Assembly: GCF_001456355.1 (NCBI RefSeq)
Contig: NZ_CP010271.1
Coordinates: 2,046,001-2,110,000 of the forward strand
Source: Mycobacteroides saopaulense
GTDB lineage: Bacteria > Actinomycetota > Actinomycetes > Mycobacteriales > Mycobacteriaceae
Direction of reading: 5' to 3'
DNA: 64,000 nucleotides
Both the position numbers and the translations under genes were made by a program. Below the pieces are notes generated by a model, which saw only the letters and a program-made list of their open reading frames with translations, was not told where the DNA came from and did no database searches. Below are positions 17,907 through 26,357 of this stretch, piece after piece (position 1 is the first letter of the stretch; each line of letters starts with the position of its first letter).

Positions 17907-18323
17907 CTAGATGGGGTCGCTGCTGGAGTAGTTGTCGGCTGTTTGTGTCCGCGCGCCATAGCGCTGGGCGTACGCCTCGTGCTTGCGTGCGTTCTTTTCC
18001 CTGTTGACGTTGTCGGCGAGCTTGGGGTCAAGGCCGTGGGTTGCGAGCCGGTGGCGGCGCCAGATCTTGTTGAGGGCATGGGTCATCAGGATGGCCCACA
18101 CATAGATGGGCAGTGTGATCGCTGTGTGTAATAGCAACCCGCCGGGCAGCAGCCAAAAGGGGGCCAGGATGAAGTGCGGCGGGATCACGTAACGGACCAT
18201 GTGTCGTCGGATAGCGCCTGGGCCAGAGAGATCGTTGGCGACCCAGTCACGCATGCTGTCGGGCAGACGCTTGCCGTAGCAATAGGTGACGTATTGCCAT
18301 CCGGTGGGTCGATCGGTGGCCAT
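17907..18323 (-). CDS. DUF5313 family membrane protein
   Basis: The 138-residue protein matches DUF5313: an N-terminal RPTGWQYVTYCYGKRLPDSMRDWV, then two membrane helices (FILAPFWLLPGGLLLH, LPIYVWAILMTHALNKI). A basic tail full of Arg/Lys follows. The family is mycobacterial and of unknown function. ATG 18323 has AGGAG eight bases upstream, better than the TTG at 18329. It is first in a two-gene unit with the carbonic anhydrase, so it may help transport or place its substrate; that is inference. Confidence 0.82.
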   Translation of the reverse strand: MATDRPTGWQYVTYCYGKRLPDSMRDWVANDLSGPGAIRRHMVRYVIPPHFILAPFWLLPGGLLLHTAITLPIYVWAILMTHALNKIWRRHRLATHGLDPKLADNVNREKNARKHEAYAQRYGARTQTADNYSSSDPI

Positions 18324-18407
18324 AGACAAGACTCCTGGGCGTTGTTGATTGTCCGCATTGTCGGTGCGCCCGCTGGGGCCCGGTTCCTCCGGGACGTCGG
18401 GGTGTGG

Positions 18408-18471
18408 TGGTTCCCACCGGGGCCTGTGTAGCAGACAGCCCTGCTGAATAGGGTAACCGCGGTGGGAACCA
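18408..18471. promoter_or_regulatory. inverted repeat between the divergent DUF5313 and arsR genes
   Basis: TGGTTCCCACCG (18408-18419) has a perfect reverse complement at 18460-18471, 40 bases apart. The left arm is itself part of GGTGG-TTC-CCACC. Paired sites between divergent genes suggest a looping or two-site operator for the ArsR protein. Confidence 0.5.
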
Positions 18472-18553
18472 AACCGAACTATAGACCACCGTTGTCCTGC
18501 AGCATTGCCGGGTTGCTAATCTTTGCATGTTGTCGTATTGGTGAGGTGGAGTT

Positions 18554-18925
18554 GTGGTGGATGCGCGTCAGCCGCTGTATCGGATGAAGGCGGACTTCTT
18601 CAAAACCCTGGGGCACCCGGTGCGGATCCGGGTGTTGGAGTTGCTTAGCGAGCGGGATCGGGCGGTCTCGGAGATGCTGCCGGAAGTCGGGATCGAAGCG
18701 GCAAACCTATCCCAGCAGTTGGCGGTGTTGCGCCGTGCTGGCTTGGTGACCGCACGGCGCGAAGGTTTGTCGGTGCTGTACACGTTGACCTCGCCGCAGG
18801 TGGCCGAGCTGCTGGCGACCGCACGCACAATCTTGACCGGGGTCGTCGCCGATCAGGCCGAATGGCTCGACGGCGCTGATCCGGTCCCTGTGGGGCCCGC
18901 GGAGGCGACGCGGGCCCGGCGCTAG
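18554..18925 (+). CDS. ArsR/SmtB-family regulator, cysteine-free
   Basis: The 123-residue winged-helix protein has FKTLGHPVRIRVLELLSERD, an HTH of the type EAANLSQQLAVLRRAGLV, and the wing RREGLSVLYTL. It contains no cysteine, so the usual thiol metal sites of ArsR, CmtR or CadC cannot exist. The signal may be another ligand or a His/Asp metal site. A GTG at 18554 (or 18557) follows GAGGTGGAG. It heads the PEPCK-SulP genes, though a hairpin overlaps its stop codon. It probably regulates these and the divergent carbonic anhydrase unit. Confidence 0.88.
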   Translation: MVDARQPLYRMKADFFKTLGHPVRIRVLELLSERDRAVSEMLPEVGIEAANLSQQLAVLRRAGLVTARREGLSVLYTLTSPQVAELLATARTILTGVVADQAEWLDGADPVPVGPAEATRARR

Positions 18926-18959
18926 CCGGAGGTATCGGACGCTGCCTCCGGCTAGCGCC
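18918..18959 (+). terminator. hairpin at the end of arsR
   Basis: GGCGCTAGCCGGAGG (18918-18932) pairs perfectly with 18945-18959 around a 12-base loop. It includes the arsR stop codon. There is no U-run. It may be a partial terminator that sets the ratio of arsR to PEPCK message. Confidence 0.6.
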
Positions 18960-19030
18960 CACTAGTTGCTTGTTTTCTTAATTAGCGTGATGTGTTGATA
19001 GTCGAGTTGCGAAGGACATAAGGAGTGGTT

Positions 19031-20902
19031 GTGTCGGATGCGGTTGGCATAGCAGGTACGGCGCCAGTGATGCAGGGTTTGGCGCCGGCGCCCACGACTC
19101 ATGCCGGGGTGTTGTTGTGGGTGGCCGAGATGGCCGAGCTATTGGGGCCGGACAAGGTGGTGTGGTGTGACGGGTCTGATGCTGAATGGAACCGCCTGAC
19201 GGCACTGCTGATCAAGAAGGGCACCTTCGTTCCGCTGACCGGTAAGCCGAACTCTTTCTGGGCCGTCTCAGATCCGGCGGATGTGGCACGTGTGGAGGAC
19301 CGCACGTTCATCTGTTCGGATGATTCCGCCGATGCGGGGCCGACCAACAACTGGATGGACCCGGTCGACATGACCACCATCATGACCGAGGAATACCGCG
19401 GCGCGATGGCCGGGCGCACCATGTACGTGATCGCCTTCTGTATGGGCCCGTTGGGCTCTGATGAACCGAAATTCGGTGTTCAGGTAACGGATTCAGAGTA
19501 CGTGGCGGTCTCGATGCAGATCATGACCCGTTCCGGCACCGCGGTGTGGGATCGACTGGGGCTGCGCGGCCGATTCGTCAAATGTGTGCACTCGGTCGGT
19601 GCCCCACTTGCGCCCGGGCAGGCCGATGTGCCCTGGCCGTGCGACGAAACCAAGTACATTTCACATTTCCCGGCCACCCGCACCATCTGGAGTTACGGCT
19701 CCGGGTACGGCGGCAACGCGTTGTTGGGTAAGAAATGTTTCGCCCTGCGGATCGCCTCGGTGATGGCCCGCGACGAAGGCTGGCTGGCCGAGCACATGCT
19801 GATTCTCAAACTGACCTCCCCCGAAGGGGTCGTGAGATATGTAGCCGCAGCGTTCCCGTCCTCGTGCGGCAAGACAAACATGGCGATGCTACAACCCGCA
19901 TTGCCGGGGTGGACGGCCGAGACGATCGGCGATGACATCGCATGGATGCGCTTCGGGGCAGATGGACGTCTATATGCGGTCAACCCCGAAGCCGGATTCT
20001 TCGGAGTGGCACCCGGCACTGGCGGCCGCACCAACCCGAACGCGATGGACACCATCGAGCTTGGCAACTCCATTTTCACCAACACCGCATTTACCAATGA
20101 CGGCGATGTCTGGTGGGAGGGTATGACTGAGGCGCCGCCAGAACATCTGACTGACTGGCGCGGCCAGCATTGGACACCTACCTCCACCGAGCCTGCCGCG
20201 CATCCGAATTCACGGTATTGCACACCCATTGCGCAATGCCCGACGGTCGCCCCGGAATGGGACGATCCCGCCGGAGTACCGATCTCGGCAATCTTCTTCG
20301 GCGGCAGACGCGCCAGCACAGTCCCGCTGATCACCGAATCCCTCAACTGGCGCCATGGAGTGTTCCTGGCCTCCACGCTGTCCTCGGAAACCACCGCGGC
20401 CGCCGCCGGCCAAGTCGGGGTGTTGCGCCGCGACCCCATGGCAATGCGCCCCTTCCTTGGATATCACGTCGGCGACTACTTCCAGCACTGGCTCAACATC
20501 GGCACCCGCACCGACCCGGATCTGCTGCCGAAGATCTTCTACGTCAACTGGTTCCGCCGCAGTGGCGACGGCAGGTTCCTGTGGCCCGGTTTCGGGGAGA
20601 ACGCCCGGGTCCTCAAATGGGCACTGGAACGCCTCGACGCCACCGCCGACGCCGTAGCCACTCCCATCGGCTACCTACCCTCCCTCGATGCCCTCGATCG
20701 CACCGGTCTCGACATCAGTGACCAGGACCTCGAAGCAGCGCTAGCGATCAACATCGACGAATGGGTCACCGAAACCGAATCCATCGACGAGTGGTACGCC
20801 CACATCGGCGGCAACCGCTTGCCCGACGAGCTACGGCTAGAACTCGGCGCCCTCCGGGCACGATTGGCGGAAGCTCGGCGGGGATGCGCCGAATTGCGAT
20901 GA
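19031..20902 (+). CDS. pckG: GTP-dependent phosphoenolpyruvate carboxykinase
   Basis: The 623-residue protein is slightly longer than usual (about 605-610). Family motifs are all present: P-loop [12 protein letters not shown] with the reactive Cys, kinase-2-like [21 protein letters not shown], and the guanine site [19 protein letters not shown]. It interconverts oxaloacetate + GTP and PEP + CO2 + GDP in the cytoplasm. The GTG at 19031 lies five bases after AAGGAG; the GTG at 19025 is too close. Sitting between an ArsR regulator, a SulP transporter and a carbonic anhydrase, it may work in the carboxylating direction. It could be a second copy beside a housekeeping pckG outside the window. Confidence 0.95.
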   Translation: MSDAVGIAGTAPVMQGLAPAPTTHAGVLLWVAEMAELLGPDKVVWCDGSDAEWNRLTALLIKKGTFVPLTGKPNSFWAVSDPADVARVEDRTFICSDDSADAGPTNNWMDPVDMTTIMTEEYRGAMAGRTMYVIAFCMGPLGSDEPKFGVQVTDSEYVAVSMQIMTRSGTAVWDRLGLRGRFVKCVHSVGAPLAPGQADVPWPCDETKYISHFPATRTIWSYGSGYGGNALLGKKCFALRIASVMARDEGWLAEHMLILKLTSPEGVVRYVAAAFPSSCGKTNMAMLQPALPGWTAETIGDDIAWMRFGADGRLYAVNPEAGFFGVAPGTGGRTNPNAMDTIELGNSIFTNTAFTNDGDVWWEGMTEAPPEHLTDWRGQHWTPTSTEPAAHPNSRYCTPIAQCPTVAPEWDDPAGVPISAIFFGGRRASTVPLITESLNWRHGVFLASTLSSETTAAAAGQVGVLRRDPMAMRPFLGYHVGDYFQHWLNIGTRTDPDLLPKIFYVNWFRRSGDGRFLWPGFGENARVLKWALERLDATADAVATPIGYLPSLDALDRTGLDISDQDLEAALAINIDEWVTETESIDEWYAHIGGNRLPDELRLELGALRARLAEARRGCAELR

Positions 20903-20963
20903 CAACAAAGGTAATCAGCCTGCGTGCGGCACGTAGTGGCCTCCGTGGATGTGGGCCCAGGTG

Positions 20964-22616
20964 ATGCGTCTCGCCAGCGGTGTCGCAGCACGGCTGCTGC
21001 CGCAACACGACGACTATGCAGGACTGAGCCGCTCGTGGCGCCGCGATATCCTTGCCGGCACAACCGTGGGGGTGGTCGCACTTCCCCTGGCCTTAGCGTT
21101 CGGCATCAGCTCGGGAGCCGGTGCCGCGGCCGGCCTGATCACTGCCGTCATTGCCGGTGTGGTGGCTGCTGTGTTCGGCGGGTCCCACGTGCAGGTCTCC
21201 GGGCCGACTGGAGCCATGGCAGTGGTGCTGGCGCCCATCGTCTTCCAGTACGGTGCAGGCAGTCTGGCTTTGGTCACCGTGCTGGCTGGAGTCATCGTGC
21301 TTACAGCCGGGATAACAGGTCTCGGACGGGCCGTCACCTTTATCCCCTGGCCGGTCATCGAAGGCTTCACTCTCGGAATCGCCACCATTATCTTCATGCA
21401 GCAAGTCCCCGCTGCTGTCGGACAGCCCGTACCCCAGGGCCAACGCCCACTGCTGGCAGCCATCGAAGTCCTCACCCACGCACGGTGGAACACAGCGTGG
21501 CCGCCGCTGCTGGTGGTGGTGTTGGTTGCCGCGTTGATGATCGGCCTGCCGCGAGTACACCGCGCGATCCCCGAATCCTTGGCCGCGGTAGTTGTTGCCA
21601 CGGTGCTCGTGGCAACAACCGGGCTTGCGGTGGCACGAATCGGGCAGTTGCCGTCGAGGCTACCTGCACCACTCCTTCCGCACGCCGACCTGGCTGCGCT
21701 GCAGGCGCTTTTGGGGGCTGCCGTAGCGATAGCGGCCTTGGCTGCAATCGAATCATTGCTTTCGGCCCGGGTTGCAGCCACTATGTCGCCGACCGGACCC
21801 TACGACCCCGACCGCGAGCTCGTCGGCCAGGGGCTGGCGTCGGTTGCATCCGGTCTGTTCGGTGGTATGCCCGCCACCGGTGCTATCGCCCGAACCGCCG
21901 TCAACATTCGTTCAGGTGCACGTACCCGATTGGCCGCCATCACTCACTCGGTCCTGTTGCTCGCGGTGGTGTATCTGGCCAGCGGGCCCGTGGCCGGAAT
22001 ACCCTTAGCCGCATTGTCTGCGGTACTGATGATCACCTCGCTACGCATGTTCCCCCTGCGCACTGCGGTTACGATCCTGCGCTCGACTCGCTCGGATGCC
22101 CTCACCTTCGTCCTCACCGCACTCGTTACGATCTGCTTCGACCTCATCGAGGCCGTCGAGATCGGCATCGTGGTTGCCGCCTTCTTCGCCCTGCGTGTCG
22201 TTGCCCGCCGCAGCAGCGTCACCCGAGAGGAACTACCCGGCCCACCTCAACCGGGTGATGAGAAAATCGCACTACTGCGGCTCGATGGCGCGATGTTCTT
22301 CGGTGCAGCCGAACGCATCTCGAACTCAATCACCGACACTGAGCACCCCGACACCAGTGTTGTGATCATCCGCATGTCCCAACTCGGCATGCTCGACGCC
22401 ACTGGCGCACACACCTTGGCGCAGATCGCCGAAGAACTCGAATCCCGCGGTATCACCGTCATCATCAAAGGTGTTCAGCCAGAACACCTCAAACTCCTCA
22501 CCAACGTCGGCGTCATTGAGTCCCTACGGCACGAGAACCACCTCATCGGTTCCCTCGAGGAAGCCATCGCTCACGCCCGGCGTCATGCTACTGGTACTCA
22601 CTCGAAAGGCGATTGA
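20964..22616 (+). CDS. SulP/SLC26 anion transporter with STAS domain, BicA-like
   Basis: The 550-residue protein has a membrane domain of about 10-12 helices (LAGTTVGVVALPLALAFGI, GGSHVQVSGPTGAMAVVL, then VASGLFGGMPATGAIARTAVN). A cytoplasmic STAS domain follows from about 440 (LRLDGAMFFGAAERI, MLDATGAHTL). The start of the membrane domain resembles the BicA/DauA branch, which carries bicarbonate or dicarboxylates, more than sulfate carriers. It starts about 60 bases after pckG, so they are likely co-transcribed; ATG 20949 is an alternative start. Supplying bicarbonate to PEPCK is the simplest role, by inference. Confidence 0.88.
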   Translation: MRLASGVAARLLPQHDDYAGLSRSWRRDILAGTTVGVVALPLALAFGISSGAGAAAGLITAVIAGVVAAVFGGSHVQVSGPTGAMAVVLAPIVFQYGAGSLALVTVLAGVIVLTAGITGLGRAVTFIPWPVIEGFTLGIATIIFMQQVPAAVGQPVPQGQRPLLAAIEVLTHARWNTAWPPLLVVVLVAALMIGLPRVHRAIPESLAAVVVATVLVATTGLAVARIGQLPSRLPAPLLPHADLAALQALLGAAVAIAALAAIESLLSARVAATMSPTGPYDPDRELVGQGLASVASGLFGGMPATGAIARTAVNIRSGARTRLAAITHSVLLLAVVYLASGPVAGIPLAALSAVLMITSLRMFPLRTAVTILRSTRSDALTFVLTALVTICFDLIEAVEIGIVVAAFFALRVVARRSSVTREELPGPPQPGDEKIALLRLDGAMFFGAAERISNSITDTEHPDTSVVIIRMSQLGMLDATGAHTLAQIAEELESRGITVIIKGVQPEHLKLLTNVGVIESLRHENHLIGSLEEAIAHARRHATGTHSKGD

Positions 22617-22656
22617 CAGTAGCGTCGGTGTGGTGAAGCCTTTCCCCGCTGCCGAC

Positions 22657-23127
22657 TTACGCGGTCTCTGACAGATCCTGCTGCTGAGTTTTCGGACTAT
22701 GAGAGACCCCGTTTCGCGCCGGGGACCAACCGATAACAGTCAAATACAGACCTGCGAGTGCCATCGCAGCCGACATCGCCTGCCACCAGGGTGCCATCTC
22801 GATGAGACGGTTCCCCATCGAGAGATAGATACCGGGAAAGATCATCAGCGCCGCACCCTTGAACGCCGTCAACCATCCCAATATCGATATCAGTGCCGCT
22901 GTCGCACCACGCCACCACGGGTGCAGAACAATGATGACCAAGCCCATCGGGAGAACGAACGCGCCGAGCGCCCACGTCCACGTACCGGCGCTGGTGTCGG
23001 TGAGCTCTGAGAGGAGCGTCTGAATATTCGCGGGTCTCCCGAGTACCGTGAGCGCTGATATCAACAGGTACGGACCCAGAACACGTGCGAATAGCTTTGT
23101 CCTGAAATGAATTTGTGGTGATGTCAT
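22657..23127 (-). CDS. four-helix membrane protein, unknown family
   Basis: The 156-residue protein has four predicted membrane helices (VLGPYLLISALTVL, WALGAFVLPMGLVIIVL, ALISILGWLTAFKGAALMIF, MSAAMALAGLYLTVIG) and a polar tail. I do not recognise the family. Its ATG overlaps the stop of the SHOCT gene (ATGA), so the two are translationally coupled. They follow a universal stress gene in the same direction, suggesting a stress-induced membrane unit. It is convergent with the SulP gene. Confidence 0.72.
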   Translation of the reverse strand: MTSPQIHFRTKLFARVLGPYLLISALTVLGRPANIQTLLSELTDTSAGTWTWALGAFVLPMGLVIIVLHPWWRGATAALISILGWLTAFKGAALMIFPGIYLSMGNRLIEMAPWWQAMSAAMALAGLYLTVIGWSPARNGVSHSPKTQQQDLSETA

Positions 23128-23411
23128 GGCTGGATCCTTCCAGTGGGATGAGAATCGGCGGCCCCTCGCAAGGTTGCGATCTGCCGCTGGAATTGGTTTT
23201 CATCGATTTCTCCACGTGCGAACTTCTCGGCCAAAATGCGCTTCGCGGAATCGGTGCCGCGCATAGGAACGGACTCTGTTGTGTTCGTGCTGAACACTTG
23301 CCGAAGCAATACAACGCCACCGACGATCAGCGCTGCCCAGAACAGCATCATGACGATCGCCATCCCGGCGTATGCCCACCCGCTCATGTCTGGTCCATAC
23401 CAAAGCATCAT
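23124..23411 (-). CDS. SHOCT-domain small membrane protein
   Basis: The 95-residue protein has one helix (AYAGMAIVMMLFWAALIVGGVVLL) and a C-terminal SHOCT motif (RILAEKFARGEIDENQFQRQI). The SHOCT module is common in small stress-linked membrane proteins and is thought to mediate oligomerisation. ATG 23411 follows AAGGAGACACC. It lies between a universal stress gene (20 bases upstream) and a four-helix membrane protein that it overlaps. Confidence 0.85.
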   Translation of the reverse strand: MMLWYGPDMSGWAYAGMAIVMMLFWAALIVGGVVLLRQVFSTNTTESVPMRGTDSAKRILAEKFARGEIDENQFQRQIATLRGAADSHPTGRIQP

Positions 23412-23430
23412 GGTGTCTCCTTAATGTCGA

Positions 23431-24303
23431 TCAGAGTTGTTGGTTGTGCCCGCAGATCATGAGCGTGCAGTCCGCGCCCGGGTATGTGGTGGCCTGCTGC
23501 TGTCCCAACAGTTCGCTAAGCCCGCCTCTGCGACCTCTGCCTATCACGGCCATTTGAATCGAATCACCCTGCTGTGAAATATATTTTGGAAGACCACCGT
23601 GCAGCAGGTGAACCTCGATATGTGTATCGGGATACTTACGTCGCCAGGGTTCGAGGTGCCGCTCCAGGCGTGCATTGAGAATGGCGGCCGAGTTGTCTTT
23701 CGCGTGGCTTCCCGTTTGTGAAGATGGAAGATGGCCGACGACTTGTGCGACCGCATCGCGCTCGGCAGCGGACTCCAAGCCATGTTGAAGCACGACATGC
23801 GAATCGGGTGTGTCCTCGAATTCGATGAGCACGACACCGTATTGCGCCCGTGCGCTCCGATGGCCGCGCACTATGACGACCGGACAGGCTGCGCGCATGG
23901 AAAGCGCGGCGACGGTGGAGGTGTCGCGATGGTTGGCGGCCCGTTCTCGACTCAATGTCCCGACGCACACCAATGCGGCCGCGCACGACTGGTAAGCAAG
24001 GACATCCAGCGCCGTTCCCTGGAGGATCTCGATCTCGATTTTGACCGGCTTGTCGCTGGATTGCACGGCGAGTACAACGCCCTGAGTGGCAATCTCGGCC
24101 GCGGCCACGTCGTGTGCGGCGTAGATTTCACTCGACATCCCCGCGCGAGGCTCGATCGCGTATACGAGACGCAACGGGATATCACGTTCGTACGCTTCAT
24201 CGGCGGCCCACAAGGCCGCTGCGACGGCTCGGTGAGATCCATCAACCCCGACCACCACGACCTGCGAGGGTCTGCCGATCTCGGAGCGGATTCGTTCCGT
24301 CAT
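23431..24303 (-). CDS. tandem universal stress protein, degenerate nucleotide sites
   Basis: The 290-residue protein has two USP domains. The first opens with VVVGVDGSHRA but its glycine loop is lost (VCVGTLSRERAANHRDTST). The second ends MAVIGRGRRGGLSELLG and lacks the usual GS(V/T)S. It is therefore closest to the non-canonical USPs of the mycobacterial DosR regulon, such as Rv2028c (by pattern). ATP binding is doubtful. It is divergent from the canonical USP at 24541; candidate DosR boxes lie between. It heads a unit with the SHOCT and membrane genes. Confidence 0.88.
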   Translation of the reverse strand: MTERIRSEIGRPSQVVVVGVDGSHRAVAAALWAADEAYERDIPLRLVYAIEPRAGMSSEIYAAHDVAAAEIATQGVVLAVQSSDKPVKIEIEILQGTALDVLAYQSCAAALVCVGTLSRERAANHRDTSTVAALSMRAACPVVIVRGHRSARAQYGVVLIEFEDTPDSHVVLQHGLESAAERDAVAQVVGHLPSSQTGSHAKDNSAAILNARLERHLEPWRRKYPDTHIEVHLLHGGLPKYISQQGDSIQMAVIGRGRRGGLSELLGQQQATTYPGADCTLMICGHNQQL

Positions 24304-24444
24304 GATGGAACCTATCTATGCCGTCAGTTGCTTCCAGACATGTTGTCGTGCAATGAATATGTTCGCGGGAACGCGCGCAGCGGAGCAGGGTCGAGCGCTC
24401 TCGGACGGTGAGGTACAAAGTCCGCGTTCGAGTGGTCCGGGCAT

Positions 24445-24479
24445 GGGACCAACGGCGTCCCGGCAGGGACTGCGGACCC
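24445..24479. promoter_or_regulatory. two candidate DosR boxes between divergent USP genes
   Basis: GGGACCAACGGCGT (24445-24458) and GGGACTGCGGACCC (24466-24479) match 9 and 10 of the 14 core positions of the published Mtb DosR consensus (GGGACTWWAGTCCC). They lie 21 bp apart, two helical turns, 62-96 bases before the USP start at 24541. Confidence 0.55.
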
Positions 24480-24540
24480 CATCGCGACGTAGGTGCCGTT
24501 CCATAGCGTGATGTGAGGAGGAGCGGAAGGAGCATTCGAT

Positions 24541-25416
24541 ATGCCTGGCACTGCACAGAAGTCCGGCGTTGTCGTCGCGATAGACGGGTCAGAGGAGTCG
24601 AATGCCGCCGTGCGGTGGGCTACGCGGGAAGCCGCGATGCGTCGGGACAGATTGACCATCGTCTCCGTGGTCAATCGGGAGTATCTCTATATTCGTGACC
24701 CCGAGACGCAGGATAGGGTCCACCAATGGCAGCGGCAACATGCCGAAGACGTGCTTCGTCGGGCTCAGGCGGCCGTCGAGGATTCGGACGGCGCCACCGC
24801 GATTCCGGAGATAGATACGCAGCTGATATACGGCAAATCGGTGCCGGTACTTGCCGACATGTCCAAGGACTGCCGAATCCTCGCGGTGGGTCGGCGCGGT
24901 CTGGGGGCCTTTGATCGGCTGGTACTCGGTTCGGTGAGCATGGGGTTGGTGCACTACGCGCATTGTCCTGTCGCCGTTATACATAGCGATAATCAACCCG
25001 ATCTGTCTCAACCGGTATTGGTCGGTGTTGACGGCTCCCCCATCTCGGAGTCGGCCATTGCAGTGGCGTTCGACGAGGCGTCTCACCGTGAGGTCGCGTT
25101 GATCGCCATGCATGCCTGGGTGGATGTTCTCGATGTGGCGCCGGAATTCGACTGGCGTGTAGAACGCGAAGAGGCGCAAGAAGTCCTGGGCGAGCGATTG
25201 GCCGGCTGGCAGGAGCGATACCCCGACGTGCAGGTGATCCGCAAGGTGGTGAAGGGAAACCCAGGGCGCTGGCTTGTCGAACACTCTGGGCAGGCACAAC
25301 TGGTCGTCTTGGGCAGCCACGGCCGAGGTGGATTCGCGGGGATGTTGCTGGGGTCAGTTAGCCGACGCGTCGTGGAGGCGGCCCACAGCCCCGTGATCGT
25401 GGTCCGACCCTCGTAG
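24541..25416 (+). CDS. tandem universal stress protein, canonical
   Basis: The 291-residue protein has two complete USP domains. Each has the start motif (VVVAIDGSEES, VLVGVDGSPIS) and the nucleotide loop G-2x-G-9x-G[ST] (GRRGLGAFDRLVLGS, GSHGRGGFAGMLLGSVS). It resembles Rv1996, Rv2005c and Rv2623, ATP-binding stress proteins of dormancy. ATG 24541 follows GGAAGGAG. Two DosR-like boxes lie upstream. A 68-codon ORF and a VIT1-type transporter follow closely. Confidence 0.93.
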   Translation: MPGTAQKSGVVVAIDGSEESNAAVRWATREAAMRRDRLTIVSVVNREYLYIRDPETQDRVHQWQRQHAEDVLRRAQAAVEDSDGATAIPEIDTQLIYGKSVPVLADMSKDCRILAVGRRGLGAFDRLVLGSVSMGLVHYAHCPVAVIHSDNQPDLSQPVLVGVDGSPISESAIAVAFDEASHREVALIAMHAWVDVLDVAPEFDWRVEREEAQEVLGERLAGWQERYPDVQVIRKVVKGNPGRWLVEHSGQAQLVVLGSHGRGGFAGMLLGSVSRRVVEAAHSPVIVVRPS

Positions 25417-25434
25417 ATGCCGAGAGGAGTCGCG

Positions 25435-25641
25435 ATGGACATGTTCGTCATCGAATTCTGGCGGTACTTGATCGGCCGTGCGTGCTCTCTCGATCGGAAG
25501 ATGACGCCCACTGAGCGAGTTGTCGCGTTCAAGCGCCTCGTCGAAGCACTGACGTTGATGTTGGCGCTAGCTACGCTAACCGGGATACGGAGCATTTGTG
25601 GCCACCGTAATCAATTGTCAATCAGTGCAAGTGTGTCATGA
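25435..25641 (+). CDS. small protein coupled to the VIT1-type transporter
   Basis: The 68-codon frame has a strong ribosome-binding site (AGAGGAGTCGCG-ATG), begins 19 bases after the USP stop, and ends in an ATGA overlap with the transporter, which has no ribosome-binding site of its own. The product starts MDMFVIEFWRYLIGRACSL, with one amphipathic to hydrophobic stretch (LVEALTLMLALATLTGI). I recognise no family. Its last 20 codons look random, so it may be a leader peptide whose translation opens the transporter start, or a true small membrane protein. Confidence 0.5.
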   Translation: MDMFVIEFWRYLIGRACSLDRKMTPTERVVAFKRLVEALTLMLALATLTGIRSICGHRNQLSISASVS

Positions 25642-26357
25642 GCGGTGAACTGACCCGCCATTCGGGTGAGCCACATAGGCAGGATACGGGGAGCCGATTG
25701 AACTGGCTCCGTGCGGGTGTCCTCGGCGCCAACGACGGAATCGTGTCGACCGCCGGCATGGTGGTGGGCGTGGCTGCGGCAACTGCGGAGCGCGGTTCCA
25801 TCTTTACCGCCGGAGTCGCGGGCATTGCGGCCGGAGCGATATCCATGGCGCTGGGTGAGTATGTTTCGGTCAGCACTCAGCGCGATACCGAGCGGGCGCT
25901 GCTGGAGAAGGAACGCACGGAGCTCCGAGACTCCCCCGAGCCTGAACTGGCAGAGCTAGCCTCCATTTATGAGTCGAAGGGTCTATCACCGAGCACGGCT
26001 CGACAGGTCGCCACGGAACTGACCGCGCACGACGCCTTTGCCGCACACGCCGAGGCCGAGCTCCATATCGATCCGCACGGGTTGACGAATCCATGGCATG
26101 CTGCGGTGTCCTCGGCAATCTCCTTCCTGACCGGAGCCATGCTGCCGATGATTGCCATCCTGCTGCCGCCCGCGGCTTGGCGAATCCCGGTGACAGCGCT
26201 GGGCGTATGTATCGCCCTGGTGCTGACAGGATGGATCAGCGCCGCCCTTGGCGAGGCCGGCCGTATCCGGGCCATTTCACGGGTCACCTTTGGCGGATTG
26301 ACGGCCATGGGGGTGACTTATCTGATCGGTACGCTCGTTGGGCACGCTATGTCTTGA
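25638..26357 (+). CDS. VIT1/CCC1-family iron/manganese transporter
   Basis: The 239-residue protein shows the VIT signature: RLNWLRAGVLGANDGIVSTAGMVVGVAAA, an amphipathic MALGEYVSVSTQRDTE helix with acidic metal ligands, and three C-terminal helices (SSAISFLTGAMLPMI, IPVTALGVCIALVLTGW, GLTAMGVTYLIGTLVG). It moves Fe2+ or Mn2+ across the membrane, probably outward or into storage. ATG 25638 lacks a ribosome-binding site but overlaps the preceding stop (ATGA). It overlaps the convergent SulP gene by 11 bases. Confidence 0.88.
   Translation: MSGELTRHSGEPHRQDTGSRLNWLRAGVLGANDGIVSTAGMVVGVAAATAERGSIFTAGVAGIAAGAISMALGEYVSVSTQRDTERALLEKERTELRDSPEPELAELASIYESKGLSPSTARQVATELTAHDAFAAHAEAELHIDPHGLTNPWHAAVSSAISFLTGAMLPMIAILLPPAAWRIPVTALGVCIALVLTGWISAALGEAGRIRAISRVTFGGLTAMGVTYLIGTLVGHAMS

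Noticed and set aside
20924..22258. 444-codon plus-strand frame inside the SulP gene
   Set aside because: Low-complexity, Arg/Cys/His-rich translation in the wrong frame of a well-matched transporter.
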